Below are positions 1-12,740 of a DNA stretch of 64,000 bases, piece by piece (position 1 is the stretch's first letter; each line of letters begins with the position of its first letter). Under the pieces are notes generated by a model. It was not told where the DNA came from. It worked only from the letters and a program-made list of their open reading frames with translations, and made no database searches. This stretch comes from Eledone cirrhosa (Eukaryota > Mollusca > Cephalopoda > Octopoda > Eledonidae): positions 1,563,001 through 1,627,000 of the forward strand of contig OZ024759.1 in assembly GCA_964016885.1 (NCBI GenBank). The letters are read 5' to 3'. The position numbers and the translations under genes were made by a program.

Positions 1-299
1 ATTAGTAACATGACAAAGTCTATATTAGTAACATGACAAAGTCTATATTAGTAGCATGACACAGTCTATATTAGTAACATGACAAAGTCTATATTAGTAA
101 CATGACACAGTCTATATTAGTAACATGACAAAGTCTATATTAGTAACATGACACAGTCTATATTAGTAACATGACATAGTCTATATTAGTAACATGACAA
201 AGTCTATATTAGTAGCATGACACAGTCTATATTAGTAACATGACACAGTCTATATTAGTAACATGACACAGTCTATATTAGTAACATGACACAGTCTAT

Positions 300-3200
300 A
301 TTAGTAGCATGACAAAGTCTATATTAGTAACATGACAAAGTCTATATTAGTAGTATGACAAAGTCTATATTAGTAACATGACAGTCTATATTAGTAACAT
401 GACAAAGTCTATATTAGTAGCATGACAAAGTCTATATTAGTAGCATGACACAGTCTATATTAGTAAAATGACACAGTCTATATTAATAACATGACACAGT
501 CTATATTAGTAACATGACAAAGTCTATATTAGTAGCATGACAAAGTCTATATTAGTAACATGACAAAGTCTATATTAGTAACATGACACAGTCTATATTA
601 GTAACATGACAAAGTCTATATTAGTAACATGACAAAGTCTATATTAGTAACATGGCAGTCTATATTAGTAACATGACAAAGTCTATATTAGTAACATGAC
701 ACAGTCTATATTAGTAACATGACAAAGTCTCTATTAGTAACATGACAAAGTCTATATTAGTAACATGACAGTCTATATTAGTAACATGACAAAGTCTCTA
801 TTAGTAACATGACAAAGTCTATATTAGTAACATGACAGTCTATATTAGTAACATGACAAAGTCTATATTAGTAACATGACAGTCTATATTGTAACATGAC
901 ACAGTCTATATTAGTAGCATGACACAGTCTATATTAGTAAAATGACACAGTCTATATTAGTAACATGACAGTCTATATTAGTAACATGACAAAGTCTATA
1001 TTAGTAACATGACAAAGTCTATATTAGTAACATGACAAAGTCTATATTAGTAACATGACAAAGTCTATATTAGTAACATGACAGTCTATATTGTAACATG
1101 ACACAGTCTATATTAGTAACATGACACAGTCTATATTAGTAACATGACAGTCTATATTAGTAACATGACAAAGTCTATATTAGTAACATGACAAAGTCTA
1201 TATTAGTAACATGACAAAGTCTATATTAGTAACATGACAAAGTCTATATTAGTAGCATGACACAGTCTATATTAGTAACATGACAAAGTCTATATTAGTA
1301 ACATGACACAGTCTATATTAGTAACATGACAAAGTCTATATTAGTAACATGACACAGTCTATATTAGTAACATGACATAGTCTATATTAGTAACATCACA
1401 AAGTCTATATTAGTAGCATGACACAGTCTATATTAGTAACATGACACAGTCTATATTAGTAACATGACACAGTCTATATTAGTAAAATGACACAGTCTAT
1501 ATTAGTAACATGACACAGTCTATATTAGTAACATGACAAAGTCTATATTAGTAGCATGACAAAGTCTATATTAGTAACATGACAAAGTCTATATTAGTAA
1601 CATGACACAGTCTATATTAGTAACATGACAAAGTCTATATTAGTAACATGACAAAGTCTATATTAGTAACATGACAGTCTATATTAGTAACATGACAAAG
1701 TCTATATTAGTAACATGACACAGTCTATATTAGTAACATGACAAAGTCTCTATTAGTAACATGACAAAGTCTATATTAGTAACATGACAGTCTATATTAG
1801 TAACATGACAAAGTCTCTATTAGTAACATGACAAAGTCTATATTAGTAACATGACAGTCTATATTAGTAACATGACAAAGTCTATATTAGTAACATGACA
1901 GTCTATATTGTAACATGACACAGTCTATATTAGTAGCATGACACAGTCTATATTAGTAAAATGACACAGTCTATATTAGTAACATGACAGTCTATATTAG
2001 TAACATGACAAAGTCTATATTAGTAACATGACAAAGTCTATATTAGTAACATGACAAAGTCTATATTAGTAACATGACAAAGTCTATATTAGTAACATGA
2101 CACAGTCTATATTAGTAACATGACATAGTCTATATTAGTAACATGACAAAGTCTATATTAGTAGCATGACACAGTCTATATTAGTAACATGACACAGTCT
2201 ATATTAGTAACATGACAGTCTATATTAGTAACATGACAAAGTCTATATTAGTAGCATGACAAAGTCTATATTAGTAACATGACACAGTCTATATTAGTAA
2301 CATGACAATCTATATTAGTAACATGACACAGTCTATATTAGTAGATATGACAAAGTCTATATTAGTAACATGACAGTCTATATTAGTAACATGACAAAGT
2401 CTATATTAGTAGCATGACAAAGTCTATATTAGTAGCATGACACAGTCTATATTAGTAACATGACACAATCTATATTAGTAACATGACACAGTCTATATTA
2501 GTAACATGACAAAGTCTATATTAGTAGCATGACAAAGTCTATATTAGTAACATGACAAAGTCTATATTAGTAACATGACACAGTCTATATTAATAACATG
2601 ACAAAGTCTATATTAGTAACATGACAAAGTCTATATTGGTAACATGACACAGTCTATATTAGTAATATCACAAAGTCTATATTAGTAACATGACACTGTC
2701 TATATTAGTAACTTGACAAAGTCTATATTAGTAACATGCCACAGTCTATATTAGTAACATGACACAGTCTATATTAGTAACATGACACAGTTTATATTAG
2801 TAACATGACAAAGTCTATATTAGTAACATGACAAAGTCTATATTAGTAACATGACACAGTCTATGTTAGTAACATGACAAAGTCTATATTAGTAGCATGA
2901 CAAAGTCTATATTAGTAACATGACAAAGTCTATATTAGTAACATGACACAGTCTATGTTAGTAACATGACAAAGTCTATATTAATAACATGACAAAGTCT
3001 ATATTAGTAACATGACAAAGTCTATATTAGTAGCATGACAAAATCTATATTAGTAACATGACAGTCTATATTAGTAACATGACAAAGTCTATATTAGTAA
3101 CATGACAGTCTATATTGTACCATGACAAAGTCTATATTAGTAACATGACAGTCTATATTGTAACATGACACAGTCTATATTAGTAACATGACAAAGTCTA

Positions 3201-3500
3201 TATTAGTAACATGACAGTCTATATTGTAACATGACACAGTCTATATTAGTAACATGACACAGTCTATATTAGTAACATGACAGTCTATATTAGTAACATG
3301 ACAAAGTCTATATTAGTAACATGACAAAGTCTATATTAGTAACATGACAAAGTCTATATTAGTAACATGACAAAGTCTATATTAGTAACATGACAAAGTC
3401 TATATTAGTAGTATGACAAAGTCTATATTAGTAACATGACAGTCTATATTAGTAACATGATAAATCTATATTAGTAGCATGACAAAGTCTATATTAGTAG
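300..3500. repeat. Higher-order block A1
   Basis: A multi-kb ordered string of monomer variants. Marker order is GTAGTATGAC (353), paired GTCTCTATT (727 and about 795), the pair again 1019 bp later (1746 and 1813), GTAGATATGAC (2344), TATTGGTAAC (about 2635), ATGCCAC (2738), TATGTTAG twice and GATAAATC (3459). The distance from the first marker to GTAGATATGAC is 1991 bp, identical in five A copies. The distance from ATGCCAC to GATAAATC is 721 bp here and in A3, and 698 bp (one monomer less) in the other copies where both markers survive. Confidence 0.85.
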
Positions 3501-3899
3501 CATGACACAGTCTATATTAGTAACATGACACAGTCTATATTAGTAAAATGACACAGTCTATATTAGTAACATGACAAAGTCTATATTAGTAGCATGACAA
3601 AGTCTATATTAGTAACATGACAAAGTCTATATTAGTAACATGACACAGTCTATATTAGTAACATGACAAAGTCTATATTAGTAACATGACAAAGTCTATA
3701 TTAGTAACATGACAAAGTCTATATTAGTAACATGACACAGTCTATATTAGTAACATGACACAGTCTATATTAGTAACATCACACAGTCTATATTAGTAAC
3801 ATGACAAAGTCTATATTAGTAACATGGCAAAGTCTATATTAGTAACATGACAAAGTCTATATTAGTAACATGACAAGGCCTATATTAGTAACATGACAC

Positions 3900-6365
3900 A
3901 GTCTATATTAGTAACATGACAAAGTCTATATTAGTAACATGACAAAGTCTATATTAGTAACATGACAAAGTCTATATTAGTAACATGACAGTCTATATTA
4001 GTAACATGACACAGTCTATATTAGTAACATGACAAAGTCTACATTAGTAACATGACACAGTCTATATTAGTAACATGACACAGTCTATATTAGTAACATG
4101 ACACAGTTTATATTAGTAACATGACAAAGTCTATATTAGTAACATGACAAAGTCTATATTAGTAACATGGCAGTCTATATTAGTAACATGACAAAGTCTA
4201 TATTAGTAACATGACACAGTCTATATTAGTAACATGACAAAGACTCTATTAGTAACATGACAAAGTCTATATTAGTAACATGACAGTCTATATTAGTAAC
4301 ATGACAAAATCTATATTAGTAACATGACAGTCTATATTAGTAACATGACAAAGTCTATATTAGTAACATGACAGTCTATATTGTACCATGACACAGTCTA
4401 TATTAGTAACATGACACAGTCTATATTAGTAACATGACAGTCTATATTAGTAACATGACAAAGTCTATATTAGTAACATGACAAAGTCTATATTAGTAAC
4501 ATGACAAAGTCTATATGAGTAACATGACAAAGTCTATATTAGTAGCATGACACAGTCTATATTAGTAACATGACAAAGTCTATATTAGTAACATGACAAA
4601 GTCTATATTAGTAGCATGACACAGTCTATATTAGTAACATGACAAAGTCTATATTAGTAACATGACACAGTCTATATTAGTAACATGACAAAGTCTATAT
4701 TAGTAACATGACAAAGTCTATATTAGTAACATGACACAGTCTATATTAGTAACATGACAAAGTCTATATTAGTAACATGACACTGTCTATATTAGTAACT
4801 TGACAAAGTCTATATTAGTAACATGACACAGTCTATATTAGTAACATGACACAGTCTATATTAGTAACATGACAAAGTCTATATTAGTAGCATGACAAAG
4901 TCTATATTAGTAACATGACAAAGTCTATATTAGTAACATGACACAGTCTATGTTAGTAACATGACAAAGTCTATATTAGTAACATGACAAAGTCTATATT
5001 AGTAACATGACACAGTCTATATTAGTAACATGACAAAGTCTATATTAGTAGCATGACAAAGTCTATATTAGTAACATGACACAGTCTATATTAGTAACAT
5101 GACAAAGTCTATATTAGTAGCATGACAAAGTCTATATTAGTAACATGACAAAGTCTATATTAGTAACATGACACAGTCTATATTAGTAACATGACAGTCT
5201 ATATTAGTAACATGACAGTCCATATTAGTAGCATGACAAAGTCTATATTAGTAACATGACAAAGTCTATATTAGTAACATGACACAGTCTATATTAGTAA
5301 CATGACACAGTCTATATTAGTAACATCACACAGTCTATATTAGTAACATGACAAAGTCTATATTAGTAACATGGCAAAGTCTATATTAGTAACATGACAA
5401 AGTCTATATTAGTAACATGACAAGGCCTATATTAGTAACATGACACAGTCTATATTAGTAACATGACAAAGTCTATATTAGTAACATGACAGTCTGTATT
5501 AGTAACATGACAAAGTCTATATTAGTAACATGACAAAGTCTATATTATTAACATGACAGTCTATATTAGTAACATGACACAGTCTATATTAGTAACATGA
5601 CAAAGTCTACATTAGTAACATGACACAGTCTATATTAGTAACATGACACAGTCTATATTAGTAACATGACACAGTCTATATTAGTAACATGACAAAGTCT
5701 ATATTAGTAACATGGCAGTCTATATTAGTAACATGACACAGTCTATATTAGTAACATGACACAGTCTATATTAGTAACATGACAGTCTATATTAGTAACA
5801 TGACAAAGTCTATATTAGTAACATGACAAAGTCTATATTAGTAACATGACAAAGTCTATATTAGTAACATGACAAAGTCTATATTAGTAGCATGACACAG
5901 TCTATATTAGTAACATGACAAAGTCTATATTTGTAACATGACACAGTCTATATTAGTAACATGACAAAGTCTATATTAGTAACATGACACAGTCTATATT
6001 AGTAACATGACATAGTCTATATTAGTAACATGACAAAGTCTATATTAGTAGCATGACACAGTCTATATTAGTAACATGACACAGTCTATATTAGTAACAT
6101 GACACAGTCTATATTAGTAACATGACACAGTCTATATTAGTAGCATGACAAAGTCTATATTAGTAACATGACAAAGTCTATATTAGTAGTATGACAAAGT
6201 CTATATTAGTAACATGACAGTCTATATTAGTAACATGACAAAGTCTATATTAGTAGCATGACAAAGTCTATATTAGTAGCATGACACAGTCTATATTAGT
6301 AAAATGACACAGTCTATATTAATAACATGACACAGTCTATATTAGTAACATGACAAAGTCTATAT
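3900..6365. repeat. Higher-order block B1 (2482-bp period)
   Basis: First of two tandem B blocks in copy 1. Its markers recur exactly 2482 bp later: GACAAAATC at 4305 and 6787, CACTGTC at 4783 and 7265, GTCCATATT at 5218 and 7700, AAGGCCTATATT at 5424 and 7906, ATGGCAG at 5714 and 8196, and GTAGTATGAC at 6189 and 8671. Six markers with one identical offset show a single segmental duplication with no later indels in the compared interval. The left edge is uncertain, because the sequence before 4.3 kb grades into A. Confidence 0.82.
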
Positions 6366-6770
6366 TAGTAACATGACACAGTCTATATTAGTAACATGAC
6401 ATAGTCTATATTAGTAACAGCACAAAGTCTATATTAGTAGCATGACACAGTCTATATTAGTAACATGACACAGTCTATATTAGTAACATGACACAGTCTA
6501 TATTAGTAACATGACACAGTCTATATTAGTAGCATGACAAAGTCTATATTAGTAACATGACAAAGTCTATATTAGTAGTATGACAAAGTCTATATTAGTA
6601 ACATGACAGTCTATATTAGTAACATGACAAAGTCTATATTAGTAGCATGACAAAGTCTATATTAGTAGCATGACACAGTCTATATTAGTAAAATGACACA
6701 GTCTATATTAATAACATGACACAGTCTATATTAGTAACATGACAAAGTCTATATTAGTAACATGACAGTC
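6000..6770. repeat. 389-bp tandem duplication inside the B region
   Basis: CATAG occurs at 6011 and 6400 and GTAGTATGAC at 6189 and 6578. Both pairs are 389 bp apart, equal to 17 monomers with one 21-bp member. The string from CATAG through GTAGC, GTAGTATGAC, AAAATGACACAG and TTAATAAC is present twice in a row. The second copy has CAGCACAAAG where the first has CATGACAAAG, a private mutation after duplication. An equivalent tandem pair is visible in copy 2 at about 18.36-19.13 kb, so the duplication predates the 12.4-kb one. Confidence 0.8.
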
Positions 6771-8847
6771 TATATTAGTAACATGACAAAATCTATATTA
6801 GTAACATGACAGTCTATATTAGTAACATGACAAAGTCTATATTAGTAACATGACAGTCTATATTGTACCATGACACAGTCTATATTAGTAACATGACACA
6901 GTCTATATTAGTAACATGACAGTCTATATTAGTAACATGACAAAGTCTATATTAGTAACATGACAAAGTCTATATTAGTAACATGACAAAGTCTATATTA
7001 GTAACATGACAAAGTCTATATTAGTAGCATGACACAGTCTATATTAGTAACATGACAAAGTCTATATTAGTAACATGACAAAGTCTATATTAGTAGCATG
7101 ACACAGTCTATATTAGTAACATGACAAAGTCTATATTAGTAACATGACACAGTCTATATTAGTAACATGACAAAGTCTATATTAGTAACATGACAAAGTC
7201 TATATTAGTAACATGACACAGTCTATATTAGTAACATGACAAAGTCTATATTAGTAACATGACACTGTCTATATTAGTAACTTGACAAAGTCTATATTAG
7301 TAACATGACACAGTCTATATTAGTAACATGACACAGTCTATATTAGTAACATGACAAAGTCTATATTAGTAGCATGACAAAGTCTATATTAGTAACATGA
7401 CAAAGTCTATATTAGTAACATGACACAGTCTATGTTAGTAACATGACAAAGTCTATATTAGTAACATGACAAAGTCTATATTAGTAACATGACACAGTCT
7501 ATATTAGTAACATGACAAAGTCTATATTAGTAGCATGACAAAGTCTATATTAGTAACATGACACAGTCTATATTAGTAACATGACAAAGTCTATATTAGT
7601 AGCATGACAAAGTCTATATTAGTAACATGACAAAGTCTATATTAGTAACATGACACAGTCTATATTAGTAACATGACAGTCTATATTAGTAACATGACAG
7701 TCCATATTAGTAGCATGACAAAGTCTATATTAGTAACATGACAAAGTCTATATTAGTAACATGACACAGTCTATATTAGTAACATGACACAGTCTATATT
7801 AGTAACATCACACAGTCTATATTAGTAACATGACAAAGTCTATATTAGTAACATGGCAAAGTCTATATTAGTAACATGACAAAGTCTATATTAGTAACAT
7901 GACAAGGCCTATATTAGTAACATGACACAGTCTATATTAGTAACATGACAAAGTCTATATTAGTAACATGACAGTCTGTATTAGTAACATGACAAAGTCT
8001 ATATTAGTAACATGACAAAGTCTATATTATTAACATGACAGTCTATATTAGTAACATGACACAGTCTATATTAGTAACATGACAAAGTCTACATTAGTAA
8101 CATGACACAGTCTATATTAGTAACATGACACAGTCTATATTAGTAACATGACACAGTCTATATTAGTAACATGACAAAGTCTATATTAGTAACATGGCAG
8201 TCTATATTAGTAACATGACACAGTCTATATTAGTAACATGACACAGTCTATATTAGTAACATGACAGTCTATATTAGTAACATGACAAAGTCTATATTAG
8301 TAACATGACAAAGTCTATATTAGTAACATGACAAAGTCTATATTAGTAACATGACAAAGTCTATATTAGTAGCATGACACAGTCTATATTAGTAACATGA
8401 CAAAGTCTATATTAGTAACATGACACAGTCTATATTAGTAACATGACAAAGTCTATATTAGTAACATGACACAGTCTATATTAGTAACATGACATAGTCT
8501 ATATTAGTAACATGACAAAGTCTATATTAGTAGCATGACACAGTCTATATTAGTAACATGACACAGTCTATATTAGTAACATGACACAGTCTATATTAGT
8601 AACATGACACAGTCTATATTAGTAGCATGACAAAGTCTATATTAGTAACATGACAAAGTCTATATTAGTAGTATGACAAAGTCTATATTAGTAACATGAC
8701 AGTCTATATTAGTAACATGACAAAGTCTATATTAGTAGCATGACAAAGTCTATATTAGTAGCATGACACAGTCTATATTAGTAAAATGACACAGTCTATA
8801 TTAATAACATGACACAGTCTATATTAGTAACATGACAAAGTCTATAT
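6770..8847. repeat. Higher-order block B2
   Basis: Second B block, 2482 bp downstream of B1 and in the same orientation. It carries GACAAAATC (6787), CACTGTC with AACTTGAC (7265), GTCCATATT (7700), AAGGCCTATATT (7906), TTATTAAC (about 8029) and ATGGCAG (8196). It then runs into block A2 through GTAGTATGAC at 8671. The string that ends B1 is therefore the same as the string that begins A, so A and B share an edge. This is what repeated out-of-register exchange between blocks would give. Confidence 0.78.
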
Positions 8848-11800
8848 TAGTAGCATGACAAAGTCTATATTAGTAACATGACAAAGTCTATATTAGTAAC
8901 ATGACACAGTCTATATTAGTAACATGACAAAGTCTATATTAGTAACATGACAAAGTCTATATTAGTAACATGGCAGTCTATATTAGTAACATGACAAAGT
9001 CTATATTAGTAACATGACACAGTCTATATTAGTAACATGACAAAGTCTCTATTAGTAACATGACAAAGTCTATATTAGTAACATGACAGTCTATATTAGT
9101 AACATGACAAAGTCTCTATTAGTAACATGACAAAGTCTATATTAGTAACATGACAGTCTATATTAGTAACATGACAAAGTCTATATTAGTAACATGACAG
9201 TCTATATTGTAACATGACACAGTCTATATTAGTAGCATGACACAGTCTATATTAGTAAAATGACACAGTCTATATTAGTAACATGACAGTCTATATTAGT
9301 AACATGACAAAGTCTATATTAGTAACATGACAAAGTCTATATTAGTAACATGACAAAGTCTATATTAGTAACATGACAAAGTCTATATTAGTAACATGAC
9401 AGTCTATATTGTAACATGACACAGTCTATATTAGTAACATGACACAGTCTATATTAGTAACATGACAGTCTATATTAGTAACATGACAAAGTCTATATTA
9501 GTAACATGACAAAGTCTATATTAGTAACATGACAAAGTCTATATTAGTAACATGACAGAGTCTATATTAGTAGCATGACACAGTCTATATTAGTAACATG
9601 ACAAAGTCTATATTAGTAACATGACACAGTCTATATTAGTAACATGACAAAGTCTATATTAGTAACATGACACAGTCTATATTAGTAACATGACATAGTC
9701 TATATTAGTAACATCACAAAGTCTATATTAGTAGCATGACACAGTCTATATTAGTAACATGACACAGTCTATATTAGTAACATGACACAGTCTATATTAG
9801 TAAAATGACACAGTCTATATTAGTAACATGACACAGTCTATATTAGTAACATGACAAAGTCTATATTAGTAGCATGACAAAGTCTATATTAGTAACATGA
9901 CAAAGTCTATATTAGTAACATGACACAGTCTATATTAGTAACATGACAAAGTCTATATTAGTAACATGACAAAGTCTATATTAGTAACATGACAGTCTAT
10001 ATTAGTAACATGACAAAGTCTATATTAGTAACATGACACAGTCTATATTAGTAACATGACAAAGTCTCTATTAGTAACATGACAAAGTCTATATTAGTAA
10101 CATGACAGTCTATATTAGTAACATGACAAAGTCTCTATTAGTAACATGACAAAGTCTATATTAGTAACATGACAGTCTATATTAGTAACATGACAAAGTC
10201 TATATTAGTAACATGACAGTCTATATTGTAACATGACACAGTCTATATTAGTAGCATGACACAGTCTATATTAGTAAAATGACACAGTCTATATTAGTAA
10301 CATGACAGTCTATATTAGTAACATGACAAAGTCTATATTAGTAACATGACAAAGTCTATATTAGTAACATGACAAAGTCTATATTAGTAACATGACAAAG
10401 TCTATATTAGTAACATGACACAGTCTATATTAGTAACATGACATAGTCTATATTAGTAACATGACAAAGTCTATATTAGTAGCATGACACAGTCTATATT
10501 AGTAACATGACACAGTCTATATTAGTAACATGACAGTCTATATTAGTAACATGACAAAGTCTATATTAGTAGCATGACAAAGTCTATATTAGTAACATGA
10601 CACAGTCTATATTAGTAACATGACAATCTATATTAGTAACATGACACAGTCTATATTAGTAGATATGACAAAGTCTATATTAGTAACATGACAGTCTATA
10701 TTAGTAACATGACAAAGTCTATATTAGTAGCATGACAAAGTCTATATTAGTAGCATGACACAGTCTATATTAGTAACATGACACAATCTATATTAGTAAC
10801 ATGACACAGTCTATATTAGTAACATGACAAAGTCTATATTAGTAGCATGACAAAGTCTATATTAGTAACATGACAAAGTCTATATTAGTAACATGACACA
10901 GTCTATATTAATAACATGACAAAGTCTATATTAGTAACATGACAAAGTCTATATTGGTAACATGACACAGTCTATATTAGTAATATCACAAAGTCTATAT
11001 TAGTAACATGACACTGTCTATATTAGTAACTTGACAAAGTCTATATTAGTAACATGCCACAGTCTATATTAGTAACATGACACAGTCTATATTAGTAACA
11101 TGACACAGTTTATATTAGTAACATGACAAAGTCTATATTAGTAACATGACAAAGTCTATATTAGTAACATGACACAGTCTATGTTAGTAACATGACAAAG
11201 TCTATATTAGTAGCATGACAAAGTCTATATTAGTAACATGACAAAGTCTATATTAGTAACATGACACAGTCTATGTTAGTAACATGACAAAGTCTATATT
11301 AATAACATGACAAAGTCTATATTAGTAACATGACAAAGTCTATATTAGTAGCATGACAAAATCTATATTAGTAACATGACAGTCTATATTAGTAACATGA
11401 CAAAGTCTATATTAGTAACATGACAGTCTATATTGTACCATGACAAAGTCTATATTAGTAACATGACAGTCTATATTGTAACATGACACAGTCTATATTA
11501 GTAACATGACAAAGTCTATATTAGTAACATGACAGTCTATATTGTAACATGACACAGTCTATATTAGTAACATGACACAGTCTATATTAGTAACATGACA
11601 GTCTATATTAGTAACATGACAAAGTCTATATTAGTAACATGACAAAGTCTATATTAGTAACATGACAAAGTCTATATTAGTAACATGACAAAGTCTATAT
11701 TAGTAGTATGACAAAGTCTATATTAGTAACATGACAGTCTATATTAGTAACATGATAAATCTATATTAGTAGCATGACAAAGTCTATATTAGTAGCATGA
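8620..11800. repeat. Higher-order block A2
   Basis: Block A again, offset 8318 bp from A1: GTAGTATGAC 353 to 8671, GTCTCT 727 to 9045, GTAGATATGAC 2344 to 10662, ATGCCAC 2738 to 11056. Near the end the offset becomes 8295 (GATAAATC 3459 to 11754), meaning one monomer is missing from the run before GTAGTATGAC at about 11.7 kb. A2 also carries the ACATAACACAG variant at about 11.935 kb, absent from A1 but shared with A4 and with the copies at about 27.19 and 31.43 kb. Confidence 0.83.
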
Positions 11801-11934
11801 CACAGTCTATATTAGTAACATGACACAGTCTATATTAGTAAAATGACACAGTCTATATTAGTAACATGACAAAGTCTATATTAGTAGCATGACAAAGTCT
11901 ATATTAGTAACATGACAAAGTCTATATTAGTAAC

Positions 11935-12740
11935 ATAACACAGTCTATATTAGTAACATGACAAAGTCTATATTAGTAACATGACAAAGTCTATATTAGT
12001 AACATGACAGTCTATATTAGTAACATGACAAAGTCTATATTAGTAACATGACAAAGTCTCTATTAGTAACATGACAAAGTCTATATTAGTAACATGACAG
12101 TCTATATTAGTAACATGACAAAGTCTCTATTAGTAACATGACAAAGTCTATATAAGTAACATGACAGTCTATATTAGTAACATGACAGTCTATATTGTAA
12201 CATGACACAGTCTATATTAGTAACATGACACAGTTTATATTAGTAACATGACATAGTCTATATTAGTAACATGACAAAGTCTATATTAGTAACATGACAG
12301 TCTATATTGTAACACGACACAGTCTATATTAGTAACATGACACAGTCTATATTAGTAACATGACAGTCTATATTAGTAACATGACAAAGTCTATATTAGT
12401 AACATGACAAAGTCTATATTAGTAACATGACAAAGTCTATATTAGTAACATGACAAAGTCTATATTAGTAGCATGACACAGTCTATATTAGTAACATGAC
12501 AAAGTCTATATTAGTAACATGACACAGTCTATATTAGTAACATGACAAAGTCTATATTAGTAACATGACAAAGTCTATATTAGTAACATGACACAGTCTA
12601 TATTAGTAACATGACAAAGTCTATATTAGTAACATGACACTGTCTATATTAGTAACTTGACAAAGTCTATATTAGTAACATGACACGGTCTATATTAGTA
12701 ACATGACACAGTCTATATTAGTAACATGACACAGTCTATA
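11935..12740. repeat. A-to-A linker carrying CACGAC and CACGGTC
   Basis: This stretch between A2 and A3 carries ACATAACACAG (about 11935), TATAAGTAAC (about 12152), AACACGACAC (12313), CACTGTC with AACTTGAC (about 12.64 kb) and GACACGGTC (12686). The last two rare markers recur at 31832 and 32205, both offset by 19519 bp, so this linker was copied to the 31.8-32.2 kb region. The CACGAC part alone is also present at 24684, 27599 and 38885. Confidence 0.75.

Larger units (their letters stand above)
300..12739. repeat. 12.4-kb super-unit, copy 1 (A-B-B-A)
   Basis: This copy is defined by rare variants that recur at a constant offset in the next copy. GTAGTATGAC at 353, GTAGATATGAC (its inner G at 2344), ATGCCAC (2738), GATAAATC (3459) and GACAAAATC (4305) each reappear 12440 bp downstream. 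From 7700 onward the offset is 12348, as for GTCCATATT (7700), GACAGAG (9554), GTAGATATGAC (10662) and GATAAATC (11754). The change in offset (92 bp) equals four whole monomers. The internal order is block A, two B blocks with a 2482-bp period, then A again. The edges are approximate because both sides are the same satellite. Confidence 0.85.
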
